NCBI GenBank assembly: GCA_029243025.1
Contig: JAQWSU010000036.1
Span: forward strand, 1 to 64,000
Length of the DNA: 64,000 bases
Source: Pirellulaceae bacterium
GTDB lineage: Bacteria; Planctomycetota; Planctomycetia; Pirellulales; Pirellulaceae
Direction: 5' to 3'
The notes beneath the pieces were generated by a model that saw nothing but the letters and a program-made list of their open reading frames with translations, was not told the origin of the DNA and made no database searches. Each line of letters opens with the position of its first letter. Within the stretch, counting starts at the first letter, position 1. This document shows positions 44,467 to 54,032 of the stretch, in pieces. The position numbers were made by a program, and so were the translations under genes.

Positions 44467-47400
44467 ATGAACTTGACTTCGAAACGTCGGAGCCAGCGCC
44501 GTATTTTCAGCAGCGAAACTTTGGAGCCAAAGATCTTGTTGGCCGGGGATCTCACTGCCAATGCGATCGAATCCAATACGGCCGATCGTGTCACCAACAC
44601 TGAAATGATTTTGCGAGATCGTTCTTTCCTTGGCATCTCTGAAGACACAGCCGACGGTGTGGGTACCATTCTTACGGGGGAGGTTGATGGTCCGATAGGT
44701 GAGCTGCGAGAGCTAGACGTTGTTCATCTTGGCGGGACACCAAACGGTCGGCTGGGATCTTACCTGGTTGCGGGCGTCGGCACGGGGTCGGCAGCTCAAT
44801 TTTCTTCATGGTCAGTAACCGAAGATTCACCAGCTCCAACTCATTTGAGCGATACAGACCCCATTCCAGGTCGCGACTTCAAAGTCCATGTTTTGACACC
44901 GCTGGAGAATCTGGAACTGGCACGTCGCCCATTCATCATTAGTCGCGTTGGTCCCGACAAGAATCTCTGGTTGAATTCATTTCACCTTTCGATTTCTGGT
45001 GATTTCGTCGCGGACGATGTTCGCGGATTCGATCAGTTGGAGGTTATCTCGCACGCGATTGCGCATCGCCCCGCTGAAGATCGTGCTGCGTGGGCACAGG
45101 TGGTTACTCCTGTGATTGGTCGTAACCCAGGAGGCCAGCTGGAGCTGCGCGTCGTCACTTGGCGCGTTAATGAACAGACGCAACAGATTCAAGGCTTGTA
45201 CGCCTCTGATCCATTAGACGTTACGGGGCTAAGCGATTCACAGAGTGAGCTGTCAATCCACCATACTGGGTTTAGCAATTACACGATCAACTTAAAGAAT
45301 AATTCTAACCGTGTTGTCACACGTTACGTCTCTGTCGGGGACGAGGGACAAGTTTTCGATGCGGGTGGTGGCGCATCGGGCAGGGACTATCAGGGCGGAT
45401 CCACCAGTGACTGGACTGATAACCTCGCGGCAGCCCCGCTCAATGCCGACGCATCTGTTGCGTTTACCGACTTGAATGGCCAGCAGGAACTGACTGTTTG
45501 GGAGCGACGCACTGACGAGTGTTTCCTGTTCATCTGTACGGTCGCCCCATATCGGCTCGGCAGTAGCGATGACGACCAGAATCCGAACCATCCTGGCATC
45601 ACGATTGACGTTCCCAATTTGACTCATGCCTATGCACCGTCGCCGGAATCGAACGAGTTCTTTGGGACGTCGGTGGCTGTCGGCGACTTCAACGGTGACG
45701 GCTTCAATGATGTAGCCGCCGGGGCTTCGGGACAATCGATTAACGGTCAGGCTAACGCGGGAGCAGTAACCGTTCTCTATGGATCCGAGAATGGAATTTA
45801 CAATTCGCCGCTTAACAATACTTGGTCGCAGGATTCCCCTGGCATCACGGGTGTTCCTGACGAGGGCGATCGTTTTGGTGCTGCGTTGGTCGCCGGCGAC
45901 TTTGATGGTGACGGCAAAGACGATCTCGCGGTGGGTGTGCCCGGCGAATCGATCGAAGCAGATGGGTTGGCTGAAGTCGGTGTGGTTCAGATTCTCTATG
46001 GCAGCTCACAGGGCATCACCGCTGCAGGCGACCAGCTATTCCGCCAAGGAGCAGGCGGAGTCGCCGGACTTTCTGAGGCGTACGACCATTTTGCCGCCTC
46101 CTTGGCCGTTGGCGACTTCAACAATGATGGGCGTGAAGATTTGGCAGTCGGGATTCCCGATGAAGACCACAACCAGCAGGGCCTGGTTGACGCTGGGGCA
46201 GTCCACGTCTTTTACGGTGCGAACGGCGGTTTGGACGGAAATGGAAATGATGTCACCTTTCACCAGAATTCCCCAGGGTTTTTGAGTAGTGCTGCATCCG
46301 GCGACCAGTTCGGCTTTGCCCTCACCGCCGGAGATTTTAACAACGATGGAAATGATGACTTAGCGATCGGGGTTCCAGGAAAACGGGCGTTTGGGATGAG
46401 TGACACCGGCGCGGTTCATATTGTGAGGGGATCGGGGATTGGCATCACCGCCAACGATCAGTTCATCACTCAGGACGGGATCGTTGCTAATAACAACGTC
46501 AGTGGTGGAGACATCAGCGACGCGACAGAATCCGGAGATCGTTTTGGTGAAGCCTTAGCGGCGGGTGATTTCAATGCGGATGGTTTTGTTGACTTGGCGA
46601 TTGCTGCGCCCATGGAAGACGCCAACGGCTTCGTCAACAGTGGTCGAGTGCACGCGTTGCTCGGATCCAATAGCGGCATCACTCGTGTGGGTGAGGAAAT
46701 CTTCGACCAGGCGACACCGGGAGTTCTCAGCGATCCGGAGCTTGGCAGTCGATTCGGGGCCACGCTTGCCGCCGGCGATGTGGATGGTGATGGCCCACAG
46801 GATCTGTTGGTGGGCGTTCCTTATCAAGACCATCAGGAAACCGATCAGATCACTTATGCGAATACCGGAATTGCCGTGCTAATACGCGGAGATCAGAACT
46901 CAGCGCTCACTGGATTTGGCGGCGAGATGCTGAAACAGGGCGTCAACGGAATCCAAAATTCACCGAATCCGGGAGATCGTTTTAGCGCAGCAGCCCTGCT
47001 TGCCGACCTGAATAACGACGGCTTTGCAGATGCCGTCATCGGCGTTCCGAACGAAAAGCAAAGTCGCTTTAGCTCGGAACATAAGAATGCGGGTGCTGTC
47101 CAGATGGTTGACGGTGGCGCCAACGGTTTTACCTCCAACGATGTTCTTTGGGGCCAGGGAGTGGCACGTCATATCCGCGCCATGGCGGCTAATGGAAATT
47201 GGGAGCAGCAGTACGGCACAGGGAATGGGACTCTGTATGAACTCATGCCGTCCGGGGAACCGTTAGCGGTTCATGCAGCGAGCGTCACGAAAGCGACAAC
47301 GCTCTTGGTGACGGTCTTGGCGTTGGAACTACCCAACTCGCCCATCGCACTCACCGATCAGGTCACGATTAGTGAAAGAGCGGCGGATACAGGCGGCAGC

Positions 47401-49092
47401 AAGATGTCTGGCACCCAGGACGGGGAAGACGCATTGCTTGAGGAAGGCGATATCCTCACGCTCGAATCTTTGATGTATGGCATGATGATCCACTCCGGCA
47501 ACCGCGCTTCGGTTGCCATCGCCGAACACGTTGCCATGAACGTTCTGAATGCGGGTGCTAATCAAGCCATGGAACGCTTTGTCGACGAGATGAACGACCT
47601 GGGCAGTCTGCTTAATCTCGATGATACTCGGTACGGACACCCGGCAGGCGGCAGTGTGACAACGCCACAGGATCTGATCACGATGTGGCGTGCTGGTTGG
47701 CAACATCCTCTCTTCCGACAATTTTCTAGCTCCGAAAACAGCATTGAGGCGGCCACGTTGAACTTGGATCCGCCCAAGATCTTCCAGCTCGATCGCACCA
47801 ATGGATACGTGGGACAAGACGGATGGAAAGCTGGACACGGCCGAGTCGGCGACGTTTATGACGAGCAAGGGCAACTGATCGAAGTGCCGATCTGCACACA
47901 GTGCCACGTGGGACAGGCGCGGCGCGGCGGACACACAGTCGTGGTTGGAATTCAGCAGTCAAAGGAGGATATGTCCAATGCGAGGGAGCTGTATGACTTC
48001 AGTTTCCAAAAACTGTTTACGCCTGATCGACGTGGTCGGTCGGCACCGCCGTCTGGCGGTCCGGGGGGGATTGTCGGGCCGGGGCCTCAGATGGGCGATA
48101 TTCATTCCCTCGCAGTCGATCATCTCACGGACTCGTGGATCGTCACGGCTGCCATCGACGACGCGCAACACCTTCAGTTGATCACTTGGGCTGTAAACGT
48201 CAATGGCGGCAATCTTACGCCCCTTGGCGGCGCCATCGACACCGTTGATAACTTGCCGCAAGGCAATGAAATCGCCAGCCAAGCGACCGACATGGTCCGT
48301 CTTCCGGAAGGACCACGCGTTCAGGGTGACTATGTGACGGCTTCCATCGAAAGCGGGAATCTGCGCCTAGATGTCTGGCGAGTGGGAGCCGAAGTCGTTG
48401 ATCCTCCCGAGCCTCCCGGTTCAAATATCGCTGACTTTACAGATGACCAAACGGTGGATGTTGACGACATCACACGCTTGTGCAAGGAAATCAACGCCCC
48501 ACGTCGAAACCTCGCTTTTGATTTGAACAACGACAACCGAGTCGATCGAGGGGACTTGGATACTCTGGTGCACGATATCTTGGAAACTAGCTATGGTGAC
48601 GCGAATCTGGACGGCCAATTCGATTCCAAAGATATCGTCGATGTCTTCGTTGAAGCTCGCTACCTAGTCCCGTCTCGTGTCCCCACAACCTGGGATCAGG
48701 GCGATTGGAATTGCGATGGCAGCTTCGATCAAAGCGACTTCGTGGATGCGTTCACCGACGGCGGTTACGTGGGGGCCTCGCCGGCCAAGTCAGCCAGCAT
48801 CGTATCGGATATCAGGGAGGTGGGCGCCGCGATCGATCACAACGACAAACCCAAGCTGCAGTGGGTAACTCCTGCGTTCCAGCCACGTTTGCAGCAGCTT
48901 GTCGAACGACGCGCAGCCACTCTCGAATCGCTCAGTCGTGACAGGTTGTTCGCAGATGACGCAAGCTTGGACGACCTGGGTGACCCGACAAACCGCGCTC
49001 AAGAGGTTGCCCAAGTTGATCTGCTTCTTGCCGATTTGGACGTGTCAACATTGCGTTTGCTTACCAAAGAACGGCTTTGGCCCACGGAATAG
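44467..49092 (+). CDS. FG-GAP propeller fused to S11 carboxypeptidase-like domain
   Basis: A 1541-residue secreted protein; GGGAGGG stands 7 bases before the ATG. The N-terminus has L-E-P-K-I-L-L-A-G, the planctomycete LEPR-type signal, at about 19-27. Seven FG-GAP repeats (about 395-870; D-F-N-G-D-G-F-N-D, D-F-D-G-D-G-K-D-D, D-F-N-N-D-G-R-E-D and so on) should form an integrin-alpha-like propeller. Residues of about 895-1190 resemble S11 D,D-carboxypeptidases/low-mass PBPs: A-A-S-V-T-K (S-x-x-K, about 940), H-S-G-N (S-x-N, about 1010) and W-K-A-G-H (for K-T-G, about 1121). A C-T-Q-C-H sequence follows the third motif, which has the form of a heme c site. Residues 1320-1440 are dockerin-like EF-hands (D-A-N-L-D-G-Q-F, D-Q-G-D-W). 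No PEP-CTERM. It could act on peptidoglycan or bind a wall ligand; it lies 830 bases after the BlaI/BlaR pair. Confidence 0.85.
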   Translation: MNLTSKRRSQRRIFSSETLEPKILLAGDLTANAIESNTADRVTNTEMILRDRSFLGISEDTADGVGTILTGEVDGPIGELRELDVVHLGGTPNGRLGSYLVAGVGTGSAAQFSSWSVTEDSPAPTHLSDTDPIPGRDFKVHVLTPLENLELARRPFIISRVGPDKNLWLNSFHLSISGDFVADDVRGFDQLEVISHAIAHRPAEDRAAWAQVVTPVIGRNPGGQLELRVVTWRVNEQTQQIQGLYASDPLDVTGLSDSQSELSIHHTGFSNYTINLKNNSNRVVTRYVSVGDEGQVFDAGGGASGRDYQGGSTSDWTDNLAAAPLNADASVAFTDLNGQQELTVWERRTDECFLFICTVAPYRLGSSDDDQNPNHPGITIDVPNLTHAYAPSPESNEFFGTSVAVGDFNGDGFNDVAAGASGQSINGQANAGAVTVLYGSENGIYNSPLNNTWSQDSPGITGVPDEGDRFGAALVAGDFDGDGKDDLAVGVPGESIEADGLAEVGVVQILYGSSQGITAAGDQLFRQGAGGVAGLSEAYDHFAASLAVGDFNNDGREDLAVGIPDEDHNQQGLVDAGAVHVFYGANGGLDGNGNDVTFHQNSPGFLSSAASGDQFGFALTAGDFNNDGNDDLAIGVPGKRAFGMSDTGAVHIVRGSGIGITANDQFITQDGIVANNNVSGGDISDATESGDRFGEALAAGDFNADGFVDLAIAAPMEDANGFVNSGRVHALLGSNSGITRVGEEIFDQATPGVLSDPELGSRFGATLAAGDVDGDGPQDLLVGVPYQDHQETDQITYANTGIAVLIRGDQNSALTGFGGEMLKQGVNGIQNSPNPGDRFSAAALLADLNNDGFADAVIGVPNEKQSRFSSEHKNAGAVQMVDGGANGFTSNDVLWGQGVARHIRAMAANGNWEQQYGTGNGTLYELMPSGEPLAVHAASVTKATTLLVTVLALELPNSPIALTDQVTISERAADTGGSKMSGTQDGEDALLEEGDILTLESLMYGMMIHSGNRASVAIAEHVAMNVLNAGANQAMERFVDEMNDLGSLLNLDDTRYGHPAGGSVTTPQDLITMWRAGWQHPLFRQFSSSENSIEAATLNLDPPKIFQLDRTNGYVGQDGWKAGHGRVGDVYDEQGQLIEVPICTQCHVGQARRGGHTVVVGIQQSKEDMSNARELYDFSFQKLFTPDRRGRSAPPSGGPGGIVGPGPQMGDIHSLAVDHLTDSWIVTAAIDDAQHLQLITWAVNVNGGNLTPLGGAIDTVDNLPQGNEIASQATDMVRLPEGPRVQGDYVTASIESGNLRLDVWRVGAEVVDPPEPPGSNIADFTDDQTVDVDDITRLCKEINAPRRNLAFDLNNDNRVDRGDLDTLVHDILETSYGDANLDGQFDSKDIVDVFVEARYLVPSRVPTTWDQGDWNCDGSFDQSDFVDAFTDGGYVGASPAKSASIVSDIREVGAAIDHNDKPKLQWVTPAFQPRLQQLVERRAATLESLSRDRLFADDASLDDLGDPTNRAQEVAQVDLLLADLDVSTLRLLTKERLWPTE

Positions 49093-49515
49093 AAATCCCT
49101 TTCAGCAAAACGAAGTTGCTGGAAGGTATGGGGCCCGCTTTTGTGACTTGGTCGTGCTTTGAAAATAGCGACTTGCCTTGTCTTTGGGCTCACACGCTTT
49201 TATGGCATCGCGCATTTGCGAATCAGGTTCGCTGATTGGCCTACACACAGCGGGCTCGTCTCCGTGACCGCACCGCTGCAACGGATGAAAATTTGAAACG
49301 GAGGGAGGTGTCCAAACCGTTGGGTTTGGCGGAATTCGGCTATCCTTTGAGGATGACCAAACCGCTGTCTCAAAAGACTTTCCGAAATTGCAGGAGGTGT
49401 CATTTGTGCATGAACACCTCCGAGCTTCGCCGGAAAGAACAACACCGGTGCGTGATCCGATTAGGCGTGTCGGACGGTACGTTCGCTCCAGTGCCAGGAA
49501 TTCAGTTCTGCTATT
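49093..49515. other. Intergenic region with dispersed repeat
   Basis: Contains the second 38-bp repeat copy (49196-49233). A weak 9-bp hairpin with one wobble pair lies just after the FG-GAP gene (about 49095-49125), without a good T-run. Nothing else was recognised. Confidence 0.5.
49196..49233 (+). repeat. 38-bp direct repeat, copy 2
   Basis: See 40912-40949. Confidence 0.85.
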
Positions 49516-50295
49516 TTATTTTACTTCCGTTGTTAATTCTTCACGAGTCTTAGCACCGTATTTGCGAAGGAATTCAGCAGTCTTGTTCCGCCCATTCGCC
49601 AATGCTTCATCCAGTGGAGTTTGGCCTTTTCCATTCAACTCATTTGCCCTTGCTCCGTTGGCAATAAGTAGTTCACAAACCTCAGAAGCATGCTTTTCTG
49701 AATAACTTCGCGCCACTTCATGTAAAGTTGTTTCCCCCGGTTTAGCACGGTACGGTTCATCGTCGTTGATCATACTTCCCGATTTGAGTTTCACATTGAC
49801 ATCCGCCCCTTTGTCTATCAGCATTTTCGTCAATTCCAAATACATTTCATGACTTTTTGGATGACCTTGAGCCGCCCCCCACGCCGCTGAATGCAATAAA
49901 GTCTCCCCCGTACGCTGCGTCTTGGCATTTACATCTGCCCCGGCGTCAATGAGCAATTGAGCAGCTTCCTTATTACTCGCCAAATGCAATGGTGTATGGT
50001 GGGTGTCATCGATCACTTTTACATTAGCTCCCCGATCAATCAGCAGCTTGATCATGGTCAGGTGACTCCCTTTCCAATCGGCGTTTACGGCATGGTGCAA
50101 GGGAGTCATGCCGGGTTCATCTTGCAAGTTTACGTTTCCGCCTTGATCAAGGAACTTTTTGACTGCCGCAAGGTTTCCAGCGGACACGTTATTCAGCAGG
50201 CGCGCCTCACCACGGCCTAAATAGACCGAATCTACATGAGGATTGCAGCCAAGCAAAAGAATGGACGTCAATAAAGTGGAAAGGATTGGTCGCAA
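49516..50295 (-). CDS. Ankyrin-repeat lipoprotein
   Basis: A 259-residue protein. The start is TTG at 50295 with GGAG 6 bases upstream. The signal peptide ends in a lipobox (L-L-L-G-C at about residue 17), so it should be lipid-anchored. At least five ankyrin repeats follow: A-V-K-K-F-L-D-Q-G-G-N-V-N, T-P-L-H-H-A-V-N, H-T-P-L-H-L-A-S-N, G-E-T-L-L-H-S-A-A-W-G and G-E-T-T-L-H-E-V-A-R-S. A last partial repeat reads G-Q-T-P-L-D-E-A. Ankyrin repeats bind protein partners; no enzymatic part is present. Anchoring in the membrane suggests a periplasmic scaffold or immunity-type role, which is unproven. It is divergent from the VCBS gene at 50556. Confidence 0.9.
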   Translation of the reverse strand: MRPILSTLLTSILLLGCNPHVDSVYLGRGEARLLNNVSAGNLAAVKKFLDQGGNVNLQDEPGMTPLHHAVNADWKGSHLTMIKLLIDRGANVKVIDDTHHTPLHLASNKEAAQLLIDAGADVNAKTQRTGETLLHSAAWGAAQGHPKSHEMYLELTKMLIDKGADVNVKLKSGSMINDDEPYRAKPGETTLHEVARSYSEKHASEVCELLIANGARANELNGKGQTPLDEALANGRNKTAEFLRKYGAKTREELTTEVK

Positions 50296-50406
50296 CGGTT
50301 GCTCCTTGGATGTTCGATGAGAAATGCGGAAGGATACCCGTCTCTATCTGGAAAAGCTTCGTGAATTCTGGCCAACTCTGGCTATTGTGGGATCCTCGCT
50401 GGATTG

Positions 50407-50421
50407 CTTTGCATTGCAAAG
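50407..50421. promoter_or_regulatory. Perfect 15-bp palindrome in divergent promoter region
   Basis: CTTTGCA-T-TGCAAAG is a perfect 7-bp dyad with one central base, between the divergent ankyrin and VCBS genes. It shares the TTGCA core with the metal-type dyads at 12 and 30 kb but has a different spacing. It could be an operator for either gene. Confidence 0.45.
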
Positions 50422-50555
50422 TAAGTGACTTTCAACGATTTGTCAAACTCAATCGAGACCCGCAACGGAATTCAAGTTACATTACCGTCGGTAAGTTTTG
50501 GTGCGATGACAACGTGTCGCATTTCGACAGGAAAGATCATCTCGGAGGTAGAAAT

Positions 50556-51776
50556 TTGAAAATCGCTCGATTCTGTTTGATCTATTTAGCCGTCCTAAAT
50601 GTTTTCGTGGCCAACCCGTCTCTCAAAGCAGATGATCCCGTGCCGACGACGTGGCGGAAGCATACGATTAATGACCGGTCGCCGTTTGAAGCCGTTGGAG
50701 TGGCCGACTTCAATGACGATGGCAAACTGGATGTGTTTAGCGGCGATTCCTGGTATGCGTCTCCAAACTGGGTGCGGCATCAAGTACGAGATGTTAAGCC
50801 GGGAACGAATCCGCACTACCATGAAGACTTCGCCGACGCGCCGATCGATGTGAACGGCGACGGTCGGATCGACATCGTGACGTGTGCGTACTTCAGCCGT
50901 CGCATCGCTTGGGTTGAACAACCCAAGGATCCAACCCAACCCTGGACCGAACATCTGATCGATACTCCAGGGTCAATGGAGACCAGCTATTTGGTCGATC
51001 TGTATGGCGATGGCACACCTGTCTATTTGCCCAATGTTGGCGGACAGGTCGTCTGGTACGAGCTGACATCGGCCATGCCGAAAGTGGAATGGAAGCAGCG
51101 TCGATTATCGCCGGAAGGAGCCGGACACGGTATCGGTCATGGAGACATCAACAGCGACGGTCGGATCGACATCATCACTCCGAAAGGCTGGTACGAACAG
51201 CCGGCCGATCGAAATGCCGACTGGAAGTTTCATGCTGAATTTGAACTGGAGGCGGCCAGTATTGAAATCATCGGACATGACTTTGACGGTGATGGAGATA
51301 CCGATGTCGTCTGGGGAATGGGGCACCAATTCGGTCTGTACTGGCTGAAGCAATCGAAAGACGCGAGTGGAAAACGCATCTGGACGAAAGAAGATATTGA
51401 TAGCGGTTTTTCGCAGGTTCACACGCTCCATCTGGCCGACTTCGACGGCGATGGCGAACAGGAGTTTGTCACGGGGAAACGCATTTATGCCCACGCGAGT
51501 GAACCCGGAGCCACTGCCCATCCGTGCATTTTTATCTACCGCTTTGATCGGAAGGCGTTGAAGTGGATGAAGACCATTGTCTACAAAGGTTACCCGGCTT
51601 CAAACGCTCCGGCAAATGCCAAACAGCGGGATGCTCTTAAAGATTTCCCACGCGGTTCCGCCGGGACAGGGCTGCAGATGGCGGTAAAGGATATGGACAA
51701 CGATGGCGACATCGACATCGTTGCGCCTGGCAAGTCGGGCCTTTATTGGTTCGAGAACTTGCGGATCACGAAGTAA
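50556..51776 (+). CDS. Secreted VCBS/FG-GAP repeat protein
   Basis: A 406-residue protein. The start is taken as TTG 50556 because GGAGGT lies 6 bases upstream and a signal peptide (K-I-A-R-F-C-L-I-Y-L-A) follows; the open frame upstream to 50286 would add an unlikely N-terminus. Calcium-loop repeats are D-F-N-D-D-G-K-L-D, D-V-N-G-D-G-R-I-D, D-I-N-S-D-G-R-I-D, D-F-D-G-D-G-D-T-D, D-F-D-G-D-G-E-Q-E and D-M-D-N-D-G-D-I-D. It is a paralogue of the protein at 19467-20657 (both end in W-F/Y-E-N) but is not coupled to a sulfatase. Probably a secreted ligand-binding propeller; function unknown. Confidence 0.87.
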   Translation: MKIARFCLIYLAVLNVFVANPSLKADDPVPTTWRKHTINDRSPFEAVGVADFNDDGKLDVFSGDSWYASPNWVRHQVRDVKPGTNPHYHEDFADAPIDVNGDGRIDIVTCAYFSRRIAWVEQPKDPTQPWTEHLIDTPGSMETSYLVDLYGDGTPVYLPNVGGQVVWYELTSAMPKVEWKQRRLSPEGAGHGIGHGDINSDGRIDIITPKGWYEQPADRNADWKFHAEFELEAASIEIIGHDFDGDGDTDVVWGMGHQFGLYWLKQSKDASGKRIWTKEDIDSGFSQVHTLHLADFDGDGEQEFVTGKRIYAHASEPGATAHPCIFIYRFDRKALKWMKTIVYKGYPASNAPANAKQRDALKDFPRGSAGTGLQMAVKDMDNDGDIDIVAPGKSGLYWFENLRITK

Positions 51777-52050
51777 GCGGATTATCAAAATTCTTGAAGC
51801 GTGAACCGTGGCTCAATCGCTACACAATCCTTCCAGGAGTCGGTTTTTAACAACCGCGGCCACAGCCGCCGGCAGCGACCGATCTCGCAAGTCCTTAGCG
51901 AATTACTCTCCGCCGTCTGCATTCGGGGCCGTCTGCATTCGGGTTTGCACCCAGGGAAATTGGTGCAAACCGCTGTGAATTGTGGGTAATTGGGACGCCT
52001 CACCCAAGGCGAGGCGTGTTTCACGTTCTCCGCCGCCCTCAAGCTACAGG

Positions 52051-53103
52051 CTACAGCAATCGATCCAGGATCAGATTTGTGGATTCGGTGATCCGTTGGT
52101 CACGCGGACGCAGATCCGGATTGAAGGACTCGCCGGTGAGGTGCTGCAACCCCTGGATGTAGCGGACAGCGATTTCGTTTGCCTGTTCTTCGGTGAATTG
52201 CTGACCCTTCTCCTTGACCATGCCACGCGCGAATTCCTTGGAAAAGGAGACAGGCTTACCGTCGCGGGTGGAGACGTTCCCTGCTTCGTCGAGCCTCCAG
52301 AAACGCGACGAGTCCATGGTGTATAGTTCATCCGCAGATACGATGCGTCCTTCCGCATTGATCCCGTGCTCGGTCTTGGTATCAACTAGCACCATCCCCC
52401 TTTCGGCCAGGCACTGTGTCACGATACCAAACGCCATCAGAGAGGCATTGCGCATTTGGGCGTACTGGCCCTCGGTGCAGACGCCACTTTCGATGAGGTA
52501 GGCGACATCTGTGGTGCGGTCGACCTTCTCCTTAGTGCTTGGAGTGTCCATGAGGTACGGAAGCCGACCATTGGGTTCGAGAGTGGCGACGTCTAACTCG
52601 TGGCCGGCATACTGCATGATGTTCTTTCCCTCCTCCTTCGCGATCAGCCAATGTTGATAGAGCGAGGTGGAGGTCGAACTCTCTGCCATGAAAAGCCTGA
52701 GCACGTTTTCGACCATCAATAGTTTCAGGTTCTCGGCTGGGATCACGGTGGAAGCAGGCGAAAGGCCGTCGACTTCGAACTGCGAGGAGCCGAGCACTGG
52801 CTTCACCAGTCGGTGCATGTGATCGTGATTAAAGGCCAATACCTGGTCCTTAAAAGGAATCGCACCGCGGTTCACATCGTGGGTCGAGATGCGGTTATTT
52901 CGGAACATTAGGCGTATGGGCTTTCCGCACGACGTTTTTAGGTCGTCGCCAAACACGGAGTCGGACACCTTGCCTTCCAGCACCGTGCAGCCGCTGAGTC
53001 GCGGCAGTTCGCCATCGGCAATCAGTTTTTTGACCGGTCGGCCTTCATTTACCGCGGCCCCGTGGGCCGCTACCAGTTCGCGAATTTCCCGTTCATTTAG
53101 CAT
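52051..53103 (-). CDS. purC: SAICAR synthetase
   Basis: A 350-residue phosphoribosylaminoimidazole-succinocarboxamide synthase, which joins aspartate to CAIR with ATP in purine synthesis. Family signatures: K-V-S-D-S-V-F near 45, R-N-N-R-I-S-T-H-D-V near 67 (usually R-D-R-x-S-x-x-D), L-V-D-T-K-T-E-H-G near 240 and D-E-L-Y-T-M-D-S-S-R-F-W near 260. It is longer than the ~240-residue bacterial type and nearer the ~300-residue form. The ATG at 53103 has no strong ribosome site. It is one of few housekeeping genes in the window and stands alone, not in a pur operon. Cytoplasmic. Confidence 0.85.
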   Translation of the reverse strand: MLNEREIRELVAAHGAAVNEGRPVKKLIADGELPRLSGCTVLEGKVSDSVFGDDLKTSCGKPIRLMFRNNRISTHDVNRGAIPFKDQVLAFNHDHMHRLVKPVLGSSQFEVDGLSPASTVIPAENLKLLMVENVLRLFMAESSTSTSLYQHWLIAKEEGKNIMQYAGHELDVATLEPNGRLPYLMDTPSTKEKVDRTTDVAYLIESGVCTEGQYAQMRNASLMAFGIVTQCLAERGMVLVDTKTEHGINAEGRIVSADELYTMDSSRFWRLDEAGNVSTRDGKPVSFSKEFARGMVKEKGQQFTEEQANEIAVRYIQGLQHLTGESFNPDLRPRDQRITESTNLILDRLL

Positions 53104-53562
53104 AGCAAAACCTGGACTGCTGAAGTTACATTTGGATTGGTTCGTTGGGACGCGGAATCGACAGATTTTTCACGTTCGTTCGCGCTGCGCACAGGGAACG
53201 TCAGGTGGTCGACTCGCGACAGCGACATGGCTGCCGGGACAACACTTGAACGTCCGGAAAAGTGCGGCCAACGAGATGAGGACATCGAGCTCCCAGCTCA
53301 GTGTCCCGGTCGGATTTTAGACGATGTTCTCCTCGAACAACAGGATCCCTGGAAGGGGGCCGCGAGGATTTCTTGCCGGATCTGGCCGCAGAAAAATCAG
53401 AAGGATAGGTCTGACCTGCCTCGCGTTCATTTTCCTGGCGAAAACTTAAGTCCCCGGTCGGCGGCTATTGCAAAGTCGGAGGCAGTAAGGAAATCGAATT
53501 GGGCAGACTTTTTCACGGCGGTGGAGATAAATCACTGGTCGAACATGACTGGCGGAACATGA
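53104..53562. other. Intergenic region, nothing recognised
   Basis: Upstream of purC and before the autotransporter-like fragment. Only short frames without motif. No gene supported. Confidence 0.5.
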
Positions 53563-53880
53563 CGGGCTGGATGTTACGGGCTGGATGTTACGGGCAACGC
53601 CGAATTAGCCGGCACAGTGCACGTCCAGTTGATTGACGGCTTTGAACTCGCGGAAGAAATGTTGTTCAACTTTCTACGAGTTGGCGGCACGCTCACCGGT
53701 AAGTACGATGGACGGGGCGAAGGTGATCGAGTCGGTAACTACGGCGGTGAAGATCCGTTTATTTCGTGCGCCGGTGGTGATGGCAACGACGTGACGCTGT
53801 TCACCGCTCCCGAGCCGACCATCGTGCTAACCTGGTCCATGCTCATCGGACTGGCAATCCTGGTGCGGCGACGGCGCTGA
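53563..53880 (+). pseudogene. C-terminal fragment of PEP-CTERM repeat protein
   Basis: A frame of 105 codons with no start of its own: it follows a TGA and begins inside a 14-base duplication (GGGCTGGATGTTAC twice, about 53564-53591). It encodes the usual end of large autotransporter-like/beta-helix surface proteins: G-N-A-E-L-A-G-T-V-H-V-Q-L, G-N-Y-G-G-E-D-P, A-G-G-D-G-N-D-V-T-L-F, then a PEP-CTERM tail A-P-E-P-T-I-V-L-T-W, a helix and R-R-R-R. The bulk of the gene has been lost. A 14-bp minisatellite follows 12 bases later. Confidence 0.8.
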
Positions 53881-53892
53881 GTCCGCTTCATC

Positions 53893-54032
53893 GTGTCACC
53901 ATCCCCGTGTCACCATCCCCGTGTCACCATCCCCGTGTCACCATCCCCGTGTCACCATCCCCGTGTCACCATCCCCGTGTCACCGTCCCCGTGTCACCGT
54001 CCCCGTGTCACCGTCCCCGTGTCACCGTCCCC
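53893..54032 (+). repeat. 14-bp minisatellite, 10 copies
   Basis: Ten copies of GTGTCACCATCCCC; the first six have A and the last four have G at position 9 (CACCGTCCCC), so the array grew in two blocks. The unit is not a multiple of three, giving a 42-base (14-residue) coding period with no stop in two frames, but no start or family supports translation. There are no spacers, so this is not a CRISPR array. Confidence 0.97.

Noticed and set aside
49095-49125. Terminator after the FG-GAP/S11 gene
   Set aside because: Stem of nine pairs with a wobble, but the T-run is weak and displaced.
53893-54032. CRISPR-like array or coding repeat
   Set aside because: 14-bp units with no spacers; no start codon or protein family supports translation.
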